Assembly (NCBI RefSeq): GCF_001183545.1
Contig: NZ_KQ236688.1
Location: forward strand, 1,703,149-1,767,148
DNA: 64,000 nucleotides
Reading direction: 5' to 3'
Origin: Cellvibrio sp. pealriver
GTDB lineage: Bacteria > Pseudomonadota > Gammaproteobacteria > Pseudomonadales > Cellvibrionaceae
Shown: piece after piece, positions 8,375-18,264 of the stretch
How positions within the stretch are numbered: position 1 is the first letter of the stretch
Layout of the letters: each line of letters starts with the position of its first letter
Program-made: the position numbers and the translations under genes
The notes under the pieces: model-generated
What the model saw: the letters and a program-made list of their open reading frames with translations, nothing else
Told to the model about the DNA's origin: nothing
Database searches by the model: none

Positions 8375-11293
8375 ATGAGTTATCACACATTTGAATTAAT
8401 TCGCAGCCAAACGATTGATGCATTAAAAATCCGCGTTGAAGAATATCGCCACAAAACCACAGGCGCCCAACATATTCATCTGGCAGCTGACAATAATGAA
8501 AATGTGTTTTTGGTCGCGCTGCGCACCGTTCCCCATGATTCAACAGGTGTTGCTCACATACTCGAACACACAGCCTTGTGTGGCAGTAAAAAGTACCCGG
8601 TACGCGATCCATTTTTTATGATGGTGCGCCGCTCGCTCAACACCTTTATGAATGCATTCACCAGTTCCGATTGGACGGCTTACCCGTTCGCCAGCCAGAA
8701 CCAAAAAGATTTTAATAATTTGTTAGATGTGTATCTGGATGCTGTCTTTTTTTCACGTCTTGATGAATTGGATTTTGCGCAAGAGGGACACAGGGTTGAA
8801 TTTGCAGAAACCGATAACCCTAATTCCGATTTGGTATTCAAAGGCGTTGTGTTTAATGAGATGAAAGGCGCGATGAGTTCTGTTTCATCACAAGTGTGGC
8901 ATACGCTCTGTAAATATCTTTACCCAACATCTACCTATCATTACAACTCCGGTGGTGAGCCAGAAGATATTCCCAATTTAACCTATCAACAATTGCAGGA
9001 TTTTTATCGTACCCACTACCACCCCAGCAATGCGATCTTCATGACCTATGGCGATATTCCCGCTGCAGTACATCAGGAAAAATTTGAAACGCAGGCATTA
9101 AACCAATTTGAAAAATTGGATGAAGTGATCAGTGTGGGCGATGAAAAACGCTATCACGCACCCATTGCCGTCGAAGAAGCATATCCGCTCGATGAGAATG
9201 ATGCCGATGATATCGAGCATAAAAATCATGTTGTAGTCGCGTGGCTGCTGGGCAAAACCACCAATCTGGATGAATCCTTGGAGGCACAGTTAATTTCCAA
9301 TATTTTGTTGGATAACAGTGCATCGCCACTGCAACAAGCACTGGAAACCAGCGAGCTTGGCCAAGCGCCTTCGCCTTTATGCGGACTGGATGATTCATCG
9401 CGTGAAATGGCGTTTGTGTGCGGCTTGGAAGGTTGCAAACTGGACGATGCCAATAAAGTGGAAGCAATGATCCTCGGCGTTATGGAAAAAGTTGCCGCTG
9501 AAGGAATACCGCAAGAGCAAATCGAAGCATCACTGCACCAACTGGAATTGTCGCAGCGCGAAGTGGGTGGCGATGGCTATCCTTACGGCTTGCAGTTGAT
9601 TTTAACGGGGCTCACATCGGCAACCCATCGCGGTGATGCCATCGCACTGCTGGATATTGATGCGGCACTGGAAAACTTGCGTCGCAAAACACAAGACCCA
9701 CAATTTATCCAACAAGCCGTGCGCAAATGGCTTCTGGAAAACCCGCACCGCGTACGCTTGACGATGCGCCCCGACCTGCACATGAATGCGCGAATAAAAG
9801 CGGCAGAAGCAGCGCGTCTGGCAACACTAAAAGCCAGCCTAAGTGAAGACGATAAAAAAGCCATTATCGCGCGCTCCCATGCCCTGCAAGCACGGCAATT
9901 ACAACATGACGATGAAAGTATTTTGCCTAAAGTCGGTTTGGAAGATATTCCGGCACAACTGCACTACACACCGGGTACCCATGAAAGCAGCAACCAATTT
10001 CCATTGCGTTGTTACAGCGCGGGCACCAATGGATTGGTCTATCAACAAATTACCGTTAAATTACCTGCACTCACTGACGAACAAATTAAAGTCCTTCCTT
10101 ATTACAGTATTTGTCTAACAGAATTAGGTGCGGGCGATAAAGATTATCTTGCCAATCAGCGCTGGCAAGCAGAAGTGGTTGGCTCCATCCATGCATTCAG
10201 TAGCATTCGCGGTGCGGGCGATGATGTGCAAAATATTGATGCCTACCTCACGCTCTCTGCAAAAGCACTGAGCCGTAACAATGCCGCCATGAATGAATTG
10301 ATGCGCAATACATTATTGAACGTGCGTTTTGATGAGCTTGCCCGCATTCGCGAATTAATTTCACAAAACCGCGCACGTCGCGAACAAAGCATTACCGGCC
10401 AAGGGCACAGCCTTGCAATGACTGCTGCCTGCGCGGGCATGAGCCCTGCTGCAAAAATCGCCCAGCAATTGGGCGGCCTTGAGGGAATCAGTGCCGTTAA
10501 AGCATTGGATAACGCGCTGGATGATGAAAAAAATCTCGCCGCTTTTGCAGCACAACTTCACGAAATCCATCAGCTGGTATTGCAAGCACCCAAACAATTT
10601 TTAATTGTTGGCGAAGAAGAACATCTGGATTCGTATCGCAAGGATTTGCAAGATTACTGGCCAGAAGAATCTGCAGCGGCATCTTTTGCGCCATTCCAAT
10701 TAGCACCTGTGAGCCACAGTGTGCGCGAAGCCTGGATCACTAATACCCAAGTCAACTTTTGTGCAAAAGCCTATGCTACTGTGCCTAGCGAGCATCCGGA
10801 TGCCGCACCACTCACTGTGCTCGGCGGATTTTTACGTAATGGTTTTTTACATCGCGCTATCCGCGAGCAAGGCGGAGCCTACGGCGGTGGCGCAAGTCAG
10901 GACAGCAACAGCGCGTCATTCCGTTTTTATTCTTATCGCGATCCACGTTTGGTAGAAACACTTGACGATTTCGATGCATCACTCAAATGGCTTGAAGAAA
11001 CCACACACCAGCCACAAGCATTGGAAGAAGCGATTCTCGGCGTGATTGGCAGCATCGATAAACCCGGCTCACCCGCTGGCGAAGCGAAATCGACTTACCA
11101 GGCAGAATTGTTTGGCCGCACCCGCGAAAAACGCGAGCTGTTCCGCAACCGTGTTGTCGCTGTGACGCTCGATGACCTCAAACGTGTGGCCAAAACGTAT
11201 CTGGTTCCAGACAAAGCCAGTATCGCGCTGGTAACCCACTCTGGCCATAAAGAGCTGGCTGAGAAAATGGGGCTGGCCATCAAGGTTTGCTAA
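8375..11293 (+). CDS. M16 family metallopeptidase (PreP-like)
   Basis: A 972-residue insulinase-superfamily protein. The inverted zinc motif HILEH (61-65) and the downstream VVFNEMKGAMSS distal-ligand block place it in the M16C presequence-protease group, whose enzymes degrade short peptides in a closed chamber made of two halves. The C-terminal half (GGAYGGGASQDSNSASFRFYSYRDPR) keeps the family's Arg/Tyr-containing block. The ATG at 8375 is used; a longer frame reaches back into tapT without supporting signals. There is no signal peptide, so it is probably cytoplasmic. It follows tapT by 25 bases. Confidence 0.93.
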   Translation: MSYHTFELIRSQTIDALKIRVEEYRHKTTGAQHIHLAADNNENVFLVALRTVPHDSTGVAHILEHTALCGSKKYPVRDPFFMMVRRSLNTFMNAFTSSDWTAYPFASQNQKDFNNLLDVYLDAVFFSRLDELDFAQEGHRVEFAETDNPNSDLVFKGVVFNEMKGAMSSVSSQVWHTLCKYLYPTSTYHYNSGGEPEDIPNLTYQQLQDFYRTHYHPSNAIFMTYGDIPAAVHQEKFETQALNQFEKLDEVISVGDEKRYHAPIAVEEAYPLDENDADDIEHKNHVVVAWLLGKTTNLDESLEAQLISNILLDNSASPLQQALETSELGQAPSPLCGLDDSSREMAFVCGLEGCKLDDANKVEAMILGVMEKVAAEGIPQEQIEASLHQLELSQREVGGDGYPYGLQLILTGLTSATHRGDAIALLDIDAALENLRRKTQDPQFIQQAVRKWLLENPHRVRLTMRPDLHMNARIKAAEAARLATLKASLSEDDKKAIIARSHALQARQLQHDDESILPKVGLEDIPAQLHYTPGTHESSNQFPLRCYSAGTNGLVYQQITVKLPALTDEQIKVLPYYSICLTELGAGDKDYLANQRWQAEVVGSIHAFSSIRGAGDDVQNIDAYLTLSAKALSRNNAAMNELMRNTLLNVRFDELARIRELISQNRARREQSITGQGHSLAMTAACAGMSPAAKIAQQLGGLEGISAVKALDNALDDEKNLAAFAAQLHEIHQLVLQAPKQFLIVGEEEHLDSYRKDLQDYWPEESAAASFAPFQLAPVSHSVREAWITNTQVNFCAKAYATVPSEHPDAAPLTVLGGFLRNGFLHRAIREQGGAYGGGASQDSNSASFRFYSYRDPRLVETLDDFDASLKWLEETTHQPQALEEAILGVIGSIDKPGSPAGEAKSTYQAELFGRTREKRELFRNRVVAVTLDDLKRVAKTYLVPDKASIALVTHSGHKELAEKMGLAIKVC

Positions 11294-11304
11294 CACAACA
11301 AAAA

Positions 11305-11336
11305 CCTATGTCGGGCACCGCGTTCCCCGGCATAGG
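11305..11336 (+). terminator. Possible terminator after the M16 peptidase gene
   Basis: An 11-bp stem with one G-U pair (CCTATGTCGGG with CCCGGCATAGG) starts 11 bases after the stop and is followed by AATTTTCC. The T-run is short, so this is moderate evidence only. Confidence 0.55.
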
Positions 11337-11459
11337 AATTTTCCAGCCAGCCCATGTTCTGCTTCAGGGTTTTCCAAAAGCCACATAGTTTTCCCCGATA
11401 AACTCATCTAGTATTGGCAGATAACAATTTGCATATACAGCGGTTGCCTGCACAAATCT

Positions 11460-12326
11460 ATGACCATCAGCCAATTGGAATATAGCGCTGCCTCTCATCC
11501 GGGGCTCATGCGCGACAATAACGAGGACTGTTTTCTCAGCCGCCCGGAACAGGGGCTCTGGCTGGTCGCTGACGGTATGGGCGGGCATGAAGCCGGCGAA
11601 GTCGCCAGCGCTATAGTGCGCGACACCATCGCACGGGAAATCCAAAGCGATCCCGATATTTCCTTAATCGACTCCATCCAGAACGCTCATACCAGTATTC
11701 TTCATTCCGCTTCGGTCGGGATAGGCGCACTGGGTATGGGCTCCACTGTGGTTGCCCTCAAAAGCAATTCAGAAAAATACCAGGTCGCATGGGTCGGTGA
11801 TAGCCGCGCCTATTTGTGGACGCCTTCGCGCGAAGGCGGCCGCCTGGAGCAATTAAGCACTGACCATTCTTATGTACAGATGCTGGTAGAAACCGGTGTG
11901 ATCCGCCCCGAAGATGCAGACACTCATCCAGAGAAAAATATTATTACCCAATGTTTGGGCATGCAGGAATTGGACAAAGTCAAAGTGGATCATGTCGAAC
12001 ACAACTGGCAAAAAAACCAATGGATCTTGTTATGCAGCGATGGACTGACTGATGAAGTCAGCGACCAAACTATCGCACAAATTCTGAGTGAGTCGAATGA
12101 TTGTCTTGCCGCAGTAGACCAACTGCTGCACGCCGCACTCACCAGCGGTGGGCGCGACAATATCACGTTGCAAATTATTGAATCCCCATTACACGACAAT
12201 CCGCTGCGTAAAGGGTTGTTGCAATGGGTGCCCTATTTGACGGGCAATATTAAAACAGACTCCTGGATTTTTGGCGGTGCGTTGGCATCGCTACTGGGTC
12301 TGTTGGTTTACATCACTTATTTTTAA
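11460..12326 (+). CDS. PP2C-family Ser/Thr protein phosphatase
   Basis: A 288-residue PPM/PP2C phosphatase of the Stp1/PppA type. The metal-binding and catalytic motifs are present: DNNEDCF, LVADGMGGHEAG, WVGDSRAYLW, LLCSDGLTDEV and GGRDNITL. The last 25 residues form a single hydrophobic segment, so the protein is probably anchored in the inner membrane with its catalytic domain in the cytoplasm. It is followed 91 bases later by a protein kinase gene, the usual opposing pair. No clear ribosome-binding site precedes the ATG, but the N-terminus matches the family. Confidence 0.93.
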   Translation: MTISQLEYSAASHPGLMRDNNEDCFLSRPEQGLWLVADGMGGHEAGEVASAIVRDTIAREIQSDPDISLIDSIQNAHTSILHSASVGIGALGMGSTVVALKSNSEKYQVAWVGDSRAYLWTPSREGGRLEQLSTDHSYVQMLVETGVIRPEDADTHPEKNIITQCLGMQELDKVKVDHVEHNWQKNQWILLCSDGLTDEVSDQTIAQILSESNDCLAAVDQLLHAALTSGGRDNITLQIIESPLHDNPLRKGLLQWVPYLTGNIKTDSWIFGGALASLLGLLVYITYF

Positions 12327-12417
12327 CGACTGCTTGCAATTACTTGAAGCAGATAACGTAAAACAGATAAAGAGACCGGTATTGCAAACCGGAATTTAAA
12401 ATAGAAACGAACTTGAT

Positions 12418-14826
12418 ATGGCAATACAGATTCCCGGTTATCGGGTGATACGAAAAATTAATCAAGGTGGTATGTCCACCGTTTACCTCGCGATACAAAT
12501 TAGCGTGGGGCGCGTTGTTGCATTAAAAGTCATGAATCCGCAACTCAATAATGACCCTGCATTCAGTGAACGCTTCCAACGCGAGGCAACGATAGTCGGC
12601 CAATTATCCCACCCGAATATTGTGGCAATTTACGATATAGGTAAGCATGAAGATTTAAATTATATCGCTATGGATTATCTTCCCAATGGCTCTGTACACG
12701 ACAAAATGAGTACAGGTTTAAGTGGTGAAGAAGTTTTGCGAATCATGCGCGAAATTGCCAGCGCACTTGATCACGCGCACGAAAAAGGTTACATCCATCG
12801 CGATATAAAACCGGAAAATATTTTATTCCGCTCCGATAACTCAGCCGTATTATCTGATTTTGGTGTTGCACGTGGCGCATCCACTAATTCACGCATGACG
12901 CATGTAGGCACGGTAGTAGGTACTCCTCACTACATGAGCCCTGAGCAAACCAAAGGCAACAACGTCGATGGCCGTTCGGATTTGTACAGCCTTGGGGTTG
13001 TCTTCTACGAAATGCTCACCGGTACCCTGCCCTACCAAGGTGATGAAGCGGTCACTATCGCACTCAAGCACATCAGCGCACCTATTCCCAAACTGCCTTT
13101 GCAATATCTGGCTTATCAAAAAGTATTGGACAAACTATTAGCCAAAGATCCGGAGCAACGTTTCCAGCGCGGACGTGACTTGATTACTGCAATCGAAGAG
13201 TTGGAAACCAATCACCGTGTGCTCAGCACAACGGCCACGCATCCGGCCGATTTGACGGTGATCACCTTAGCTAAAGCATTGGCCTCTGCGACCTATAATG
13301 CAGTGCGCTGGCGCTGGAATAAAATTCGCTCGCTTCGCTGGAGCCCCAGTCGTGGTTTTTACCAACGCCCGGCCACAAAAATTACTGAAATTTTTTTCAA
13401 TGAACAACACACACCCGCGCTCACTGTACGCGCCGAAATTGAAACTAAAATTCATAAAACGGTCACGCCCAAGCAAACTGCATTCACTCGTTTGGGTGTT
13501 GGTGCACTACTGTTTGTTTCACTCTGGTGTGGTTTTAGTTTTTGGTATGCACAGAGTTCAGCTCATAAAAATCCTTCATTCGTTGGAAATTTGGCGTTGG
13601 CAACTGCAGGTATTTTTATTGACCTGCCCCAGCAGGCCAGTGATACACAACATACCGTTATAGCAATATCCAGCAACAATCCATCATCAACCGGCACGGT
13701 AAATTCTAACGATACTCAACGTGATGCCACAAACATCAATCTGACAAATATCAATCAAACAAACACAGGGACAGAAGTTACCAATACCGACAGTTCACTC
13801 GCCGCACCCGGCTTACACAGTCTTGATGCAGTGCAACACGAATCAACCACCAGCAGTGCAGCACCCAGCTATTCACTTACAGTCAGTACAACGCCACGAC
13901 AAGCACGTGTACGCATATTGAATATTCCCGAGCGTTATCAGCCAGGCATACTGCTGCCCGCTGGCCGTTACCATATTGAAGTCAGCCACCCCGGTTATGA
14001 CACACAACGCACCTGGGTTGAAATGACTGACCAACCTCTCACGCCTGAATTTACGCTCAATGAAAGCATTGCTCCCGGTGATGAGATCAGCAGCCCGGTT
14101 GTAGCCTCCATCAAAAGCAAAGGGCCGGAAATGATCAGCATTCCTACCGGCAGTTTTTTTATGGGATACAAAGATGATCCGCTCACTATGCCGGTACACA
14201 AGGTCACCATCAGCAAACCTTTTGCGATCAGCAAATATGAAATCACCTTTGATGATTACGAAATATTTGCGCAAACCACGAATCGCCCAATACCTAATGA
14301 CAATCGCTGGGGGCGCGGCAATCGCCCGGTGATTAATGTGAACTTTGATGATGCGCGCGCCTACGCCAAATGGCTCAGCGAAACGACGGGGAAAAAATAC
14401 CGGCTCCCTACCGAATCCGAATGGGAATATGTCGCCCGTGCCGACACGCGCTCATTATTCTGGTGGGGCGATGATGTAAAAGATGCAGCAGGCCGCGCAA
14501 ATTGTCGCCGCGGTTGTAACAGTAAATTCTCGGGATTATTTGGCGCTAAAACCGCACCTGTAGGCAGTTATCCTGCTAATGCATTTGGAGTGTTTGATAC
14601 CGCTGGTAATGTTGCGGAATGGGTAGAAGATTGCTTTGCAGATAACTACACCTTGCACCCTAAAAATGGACAAGCAATGGTGGTAAAAAATTGTGATGCT
14701 CACGTGGTGCGCGGTGGCTCGGCAAAAGACAATGCCGATAGGCTTGCCAATCATGTGCGCGATTACCATCGCACTGAAATTTTTGATGCTCATCTGGGCT
14801 TTCGCGTGGTGATGGAATTACAGTAA
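12418..14826 (+). CDS. Transmembrane Ser/Thr kinase with PEGA and FGE-sulfatase domains
   Basis: An 802-residue protein. The kinase domain (about 8-275) has a GGMSTVYLA loop, Lys37 (VVALKVM), HRDIKPEN near 127 and SDFGVAR, all the residues needed for activity. A hydrophobic segment lies near 357-380, then a low-complexity Asn/Thr linker, a PEGA-like domain (about 480-545, RYHIEVSHPGYDTQRTWVEM) and a C-terminal formylglycine-generating-enzyme/sulfatase-modifying-factor fold (about 555-802: YRLPTESEWEYVARA, NVAEWVEDCF, VVRGGSA, GFRVV). The FGE fold outside the membrane probably serves binding rather than catalysis. It resembles PpkA of type VI secretion loci, but no T6SS genes are near. The PP2C gene upstream is the likely antagonist. 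Confidence 0.93.
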   Translation: MAIQIPGYRVIRKINQGGMSTVYLAIQISVGRVVALKVMNPQLNNDPAFSERFQREATIVGQLSHPNIVAIYDIGKHEDLNYIAMDYLPNGSVHDKMSTGLSGEEVLRIMREIASALDHAHEKGYIHRDIKPENILFRSDNSAVLSDFGVARGASTNSRMTHVGTVVGTPHYMSPEQTKGNNVDGRSDLYSLGVVFYEMLTGTLPYQGDEAVTIALKHISAPIPKLPLQYLAYQKVLDKLLAKDPEQRFQRGRDLITAIEELETNHRVLSTTATHPADLTVITLAKALASATYNAVRWRWNKIRSLRWSPSRGFYQRPATKITEIFFNEQHTPALTVRAEIETKIHKTVTPKQTAFTRLGVGALLFVSLWCGFSFWYAQSSAHKNPSFVGNLALATAGIFIDLPQQASDTQHTVIAISSNNPSSTGTVNSNDTQRDATNINLTNINQTNTGTEVTNTDSSLAAPGLHSLDAVQHESTTSSAAPSYSLTVSTTPRQARVRILNIPERYQPGILLPAGRYHIEVSHPGYDTQRTWVEMTDQPLTPEFTLNESIAPGDEISSPVVASIKSKGPEMISIPTGSFFMGYKDDPLTMPVHKVTISKPFAISKYEITFDDYEIFAQTTNRPIPNDNRWGRGNRPVINVNFDDARAYAKWLSETTGKKYRLPTESEWEYVARADTRSLFWWGDDVKDAAGRANCRRGCNSKFSGLFGAKTAPVGSYPANAFGVFDTAGNVAEWVEDCFADNYTLHPKNGQAMVVKNCDAHVVRGGSAKDNADRLANHVRDYHRTEIFDAHLGFRVVMELQ

Positions 14827-14836
14827 TTCCATCACC
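14808..14836 (+). terminator. Hairpin spanning the kinase stop codon
   Basis: A perfect 13-bp stem with a three-base loop (CAG) spans the end of the kinase gene; the stop codon TAA forms the first bases of the right arm. There is no strong T-run after it, so it may protect the transcript end rather than terminate. Confidence 0.5.
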
Positions 14837-14857
14837 GTCAAATAATCGTTTACCGTT

Positions 14858-16237
14858 TTATTGATTATTCCGCTGCAGCACCGCCACAAACATCGTATCT
14901 GAATCTAATTCAGGTACGCCAACCAAGCGCTGGGATTGAAGTGAAAACTGCGGAAACTGTTGTAACAACCATTCAACCTGCCGCTCATTTTCACTCACCT
15001 GCCAACTGCAGGTTGCATAAACCAAATGGCCATTTTCCCGCACGGCTGGCACGATGTTAGTTAATAATTGCCGCTGCAGTTGAATCAATTCTTTTGTGTC
15101 ATCTTCATCAAAGCGCCAACGTGCATCCGGGTTGCGCCGCCAGGTTCCCGCGGAGCTACAGGGCGCATCCAACAATACCCAATCAAAGCCTTTTTGTTGC
15201 GCAACTTCTTTGGGTAACCGCAAAGGCTCTGCGCCATCCCACGTAAATACACGCACATTAAAAATATCCGCGCGCTTGACCCTGCGCTTCAGTTCCTCCA
15301 GCTTGTAGGCATGCAAATCGGTTGCAACCAATGCGCCCTTGTTATTCATCCGTGCACCTATCGCCAGGGTTTTGCCACCTGCACCGGCACAGGCATCCCA
15401 CACTTTCTGCCCCGGTGCCACAGCCACACTTTGCGCAATATATTGGCTGGCAAGATCCTGCACCTCCACCAAGCCTTCTTTGTATTCCGCTGTGCCCTGA
15501 ATACCTGCACCACCCTGTGCCTGCAAATGTTGCTGCTCATCCAGAATGACATTCACACCTTGATTCTGTAACCGGGCGCAAATCGTTTTTACATCGCCCT
15601 TTTTTTGTACCCGCAACCACAATGGTGGCGTGGTTACTTGTTGCTGGATAAATTCCTGCAAGGTTTTATCATCCCATCCGGACACTTGTTGACGCTCATG
15701 CAGCAATGCTTTCCACTGTGGACGCAATCCATACCACAGAAAATAAAATGCGCTATCCGGATTTATTTGCAAGGCAATACGATTGAAAAACGCACGGCGC
15801 TCTTCTGCATCACGCAGCTGTGCCTGATTTTTTTTTGCTTGATCGCCACCAACACGCAACTGCACCCAATACCAAAATGCAACCGGCGTAATGATCTGAA
15901 GATCCCGCTGATGCCAGGCCAGATCCCACTCATCCCAATTTATGCTGGCATCTTGTTTGTGATAAGCAAACTCCAACGCCGCTGCCAATTGCTGGAAACG
16001 CAACGCAGAAAATAGTGCAAGGCTTAATGATGCGCGATCTGCCGGGCTATAGTCCGGTTGCGCGCGAGCGCCTGATTTCGCGGCGGGCCGCAACGTATTT
16101 TTGAGCCATTTATCCAGCGGCATACTACCCGCCACATCCAGCCAATTGCGCCACAATGGCACCAGACGGGAATCCTCATAGTACACAGGGCTCGATTGTG
16201 GAGTCATATCAGGGGATGTATCAGGGGAAGAATGCAT
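14858..16237 (-). CDS. RsmB/NOP-family RNA m5C methyltransferase
   Basis: A 459-residue SAM-dependent methyltransferase with the class fingerprints of RNA cytosine-C5 methylases: DACAGAGGKTLAIG (SAM site), LLDAPCSSAGTWRRNPDARWRF (motif IV with Cys) and LVYATCSW (motif VI with the catalytic Cys). The N-terminal 200 residues are helical and not clearly a NusB-like domain, so it is RsmB-related rather than certainly RsmB itself; the rRNA or tRNA target cannot be read from sequence. The start ATG at 16237 lies among several Met codons and may be up to 30 bases further in. Confidence 0.85.
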   Translation of the reverse strand: MHSSPDTSPDMTPQSSPVYYEDSRLVPLWRNWLDVAGSMPLDKWLKNTLRPAAKSGARAQPDYSPADRASLSLALFSALRFQQLAAALEFAYHKQDASINWDEWDLAWHQRDLQIITPVAFWYWVQLRVGGDQAKKNQAQLRDAEERRAFFNRIALQINPDSAFYFLWYGLRPQWKALLHERQQVSGWDDKTLQEFIQQQVTTPPLWLRVQKKGDVKTICARLQNQGVNVILDEQQHLQAQGGAGIQGTAEYKEGLVEVQDLASQYIAQSVAVAPGQKVWDACAGAGGKTLAIGARMNNKGALVATDLHAYKLEELKRRVKRADIFNVRVFTWDGAEPLRLPKEVAQQKGFDWVLLDAPCSSAGTWRRNPDARWRFDEDDTKELIQLQRQLLTNIVPAVRENGHLVYATCSWQVSENERQVEWLLQQFPQFSLQSQRLVGVPELDSDTMFVAVLQRNNQ

Positions 16238-16482
16238 AAAAAGCGCCGCTATGGGGAATCAAATACGATGGAGTATCAAATACAGGACCACGAGATCCAT
16301 GAACAGCGCAGTTTATCAGTGATAGGTAGTTGCTAGAAGATAAACCTGCTGCATCGAGGTGATGCCGACTAGCACGTTGATATTTTTAGATTTTTTAATG
16401 TTTGGTAATGTTTTGTTTAGCGGTTTGCACAGCACGCATTAGACGATTACAACTAAAACAATAACATTCCCGGAGAAAGATC

Positions 16483-17580
16483 ATGGCAACATTTAATCAG
16501 AGGGACATTAATCGTCGCGACCTCTTGAAAGCCTTTGCAGCTGTCGGGCTTGCAACCAGTGCTCCATCGCTATTTGCCAGCAGTTCCCCTAAAAAGCGAA
16601 TTGGAGTCGCATTGCTAGGTTTGGGTTATTACAGCCGCGATTTACTCGCACCTGCATTACAACTTACGCAACATTGTTATCTTGCCGGGATTGTTACCGG
16701 CTCCCCTGAAAAGATTCCGCTTTGGCAAAAGCAATATGGGCTGCTTGATTACAATATTTATAATTACAACAACATGCATGAATTAGCGAATAACCCGGAC
16801 ATTGATGTTGTGTATGTTGTGACCCCCACCGGCACACACAAAAAATTCACCGAAATTGCTGCCAATGCCGGTAAACACGTGTGGTGTGAAAAACCCATGG
16901 CGATGGATGCAAAAGAATGCCAAGCCATGATTGATGTCTGCAAGAAAAACAAAGTGCAGCTGACCATTGGCTATCGCATGCAGCACGAACAAAATACACA
17001 GCGCATTATGCAATTCGCCAAACAAAAACCCTACGGTAATATCCAAACGATTATTGCAGAAGCGGGATACAACGGCACCGGAGCGAGTTATTCCTGGCGC
17101 GCCGATCCAAAACTGGGTGGCGGCGCTATGTACGACATGGGCGTTTATCCATTAAATGCTGCACGCTACACCGCCGGTGAGGAACCTGTCGCCGTGACCG
17201 CGCGAATGAATTCAACCACTCCCGTGTACAAAGATGTGGATGAAACCACCGAATTTGAATTGGAATTTGCCAGCGGCGCACAAGCAAAATGCGCAACAAG
17301 TTATGCGCGTTCAATGAATCACTTGCGTGCGGATTGCGAAAAAGGCTGGTACGAATTAAAGCCTTTCCAATCTTATAGCGGAGTACAAGGCCGCACCAGT
17401 GATGGAATAATCCTACCGCCTTCACCCCACAATCAACAGGCGCGACAAATGGATAATGATGCTCTCGCTATTCTCAACAAATCGCCGGTGCTGGTTCCCG
17501 GTGAAGAAGGCATGAAAGATATTGTGATACTTGAATCGATTTTTAAAGCCGCCAAAACTGGCAAGCGAGTAGTGTTATAA
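16483..17580 (+). CDS. Tat-exported Gfo/Idh/MocA oxidoreductase
   Basis: A 365-residue protein. Residues 1-33 form a twin-arginine signal (NRRDLLKAFAAVGLATSAPSLFAS), so the folded, cofactor-loaded enzyme is sent to the periplasm. A Rossmann fold follows (IGVALLGLGYYSRDLL), with the family motif CEKPMAM and a C-terminal substrate domain (GGGAMYDMGVYPLNAARY). It resembles the glucose-fructose oxidoreductase group, which keeps NADP tightly bound and acts on sugars, but the substrate is not known. GGAGA lies eight bases before the ATG. The stop overlaps the convergent HTTM-like gene by six bases. Confidence 0.88.
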   Translation: MATFNQRDINRRDLLKAFAAVGLATSAPSLFASSSPKKRIGVALLGLGYYSRDLLAPALQLTQHCYLAGIVTGSPEKIPLWQKQYGLLDYNIYNYNNMHELANNPDIDVVYVVTPTGTHKKFTEIAANAGKHVWCEKPMAMDAKECQAMIDVCKKNKVQLTIGYRMQHEQNTQRIMQFAKQKPYGNIQTIIAEAGYNGTGASYSWRADPKLGGGAMYDMGVYPLNAARYTAGEEPVAVTARMNSTTPVYKDVDETTEFELEFASGAQAKCATSYARSMNHLRADCEKGWYELKPFQSYSGVQGRTSDGIILPPSPHNQQARQMDNDALAILNKSPVLVPGEEGMKDIVILESIFKAAKTGKRVVL

Positions 17581-18264
17581 CAGAGTTACCAGCCGTTCCT
17601 GAAACCACAACGCCAGAGGGTATGCCGAGATCCAAGCCAATACAAAACGGTTCAAACCAAACAGCACTGCGTTGGCCAGGTGAAAACAACCAGCGCAGAT
17701 CAATGCTGCAATCAGTGTGCTCTGGTTAAGGAACGCAAGTGGAAATAACAGCTCTGCAACAATCACACACCAGGATGCAAAAAATAATAATGCTTTTCGC
17801 TCGGACAAGTGTCTGAGCGAATGCGCAACCGGATACGCAGACCACCCAAATACTTCGCGCAAGGCTTTGCCAGATCGCCACTCAGGATTTACCAACTTGA
17901 CCCAACCCGCCTGAAAATACGACAGGATTAATTGCAGTACGGCATAGCCCACTGCAATTTCCTGCCACAAAGTAGATGGTGCAAGGTGTGAAAGCCACAC
18001 GCACAGCAACACCAGCACACTCATGGCATCACTACCGCCGTTGTATGGCCCCCGGAAACGCCAGATCAATAACACACTGGTCAAGAGTAAAGCGCCTGCG
18101 ATCAATAGCGGAAAAACACCCGCAATTAACAGCACCGCAAGCACCACGCGCAAAAAAGCCAGCTTTTGTTCAATACCGCGTGCACGCAAAAATTCCAGAC
18201 TCTGCTGCAAAAATGCAAAGCCCAGTATTATTTCCGTTAGCCGGACAGCCAGATCCAATGTCAC
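17575..18264 (-). CDS. HTTM-like integral membrane protein
   Basis: A 229-residue membrane protein with about six hydrophobic helices. The blocks RGPYNGGSDAMSVLV and LSYFQAGWVKLVNPEWRSGKALREVFGW match proteins with HTTM domains, related to the membrane part of vitamin-K-dependent gamma-carboxylase; the bacterial members have no proven activity. The start abuts the stop of the 167-residue gene upstream (shared base at 18264), and both follow a LytTR regulator gene, so the three form an operon. Function unknown. Confidence 0.75.
   Translation of the reverse strand: MTLDLAVRLTEIILGFAFLQQSLEFLRARGIEQKLAFLRVVLAVLLIAGVFPLLIAGALLLTSVLLIWRFRGPYNGGSDAMSVLVLLCVWLSHLAPSTLWQEIAVGYAVLQLILSYFQAGWVKLVNPEWRSGKALREVFGWSAYPVAHSLRHLSERKALLFFASWCVIVAELLFPLAFLNQSTLIAALICAGCFHLANAVLFGLNRFVLAWISAYPLALWFQERLVTLL

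Noticed and set aside
15096..16015. Several plus-strand frames opposite the RsmB-like gene
   Set aside because: Low-complexity antisense shadows of a gene with clear catalytic motifs.
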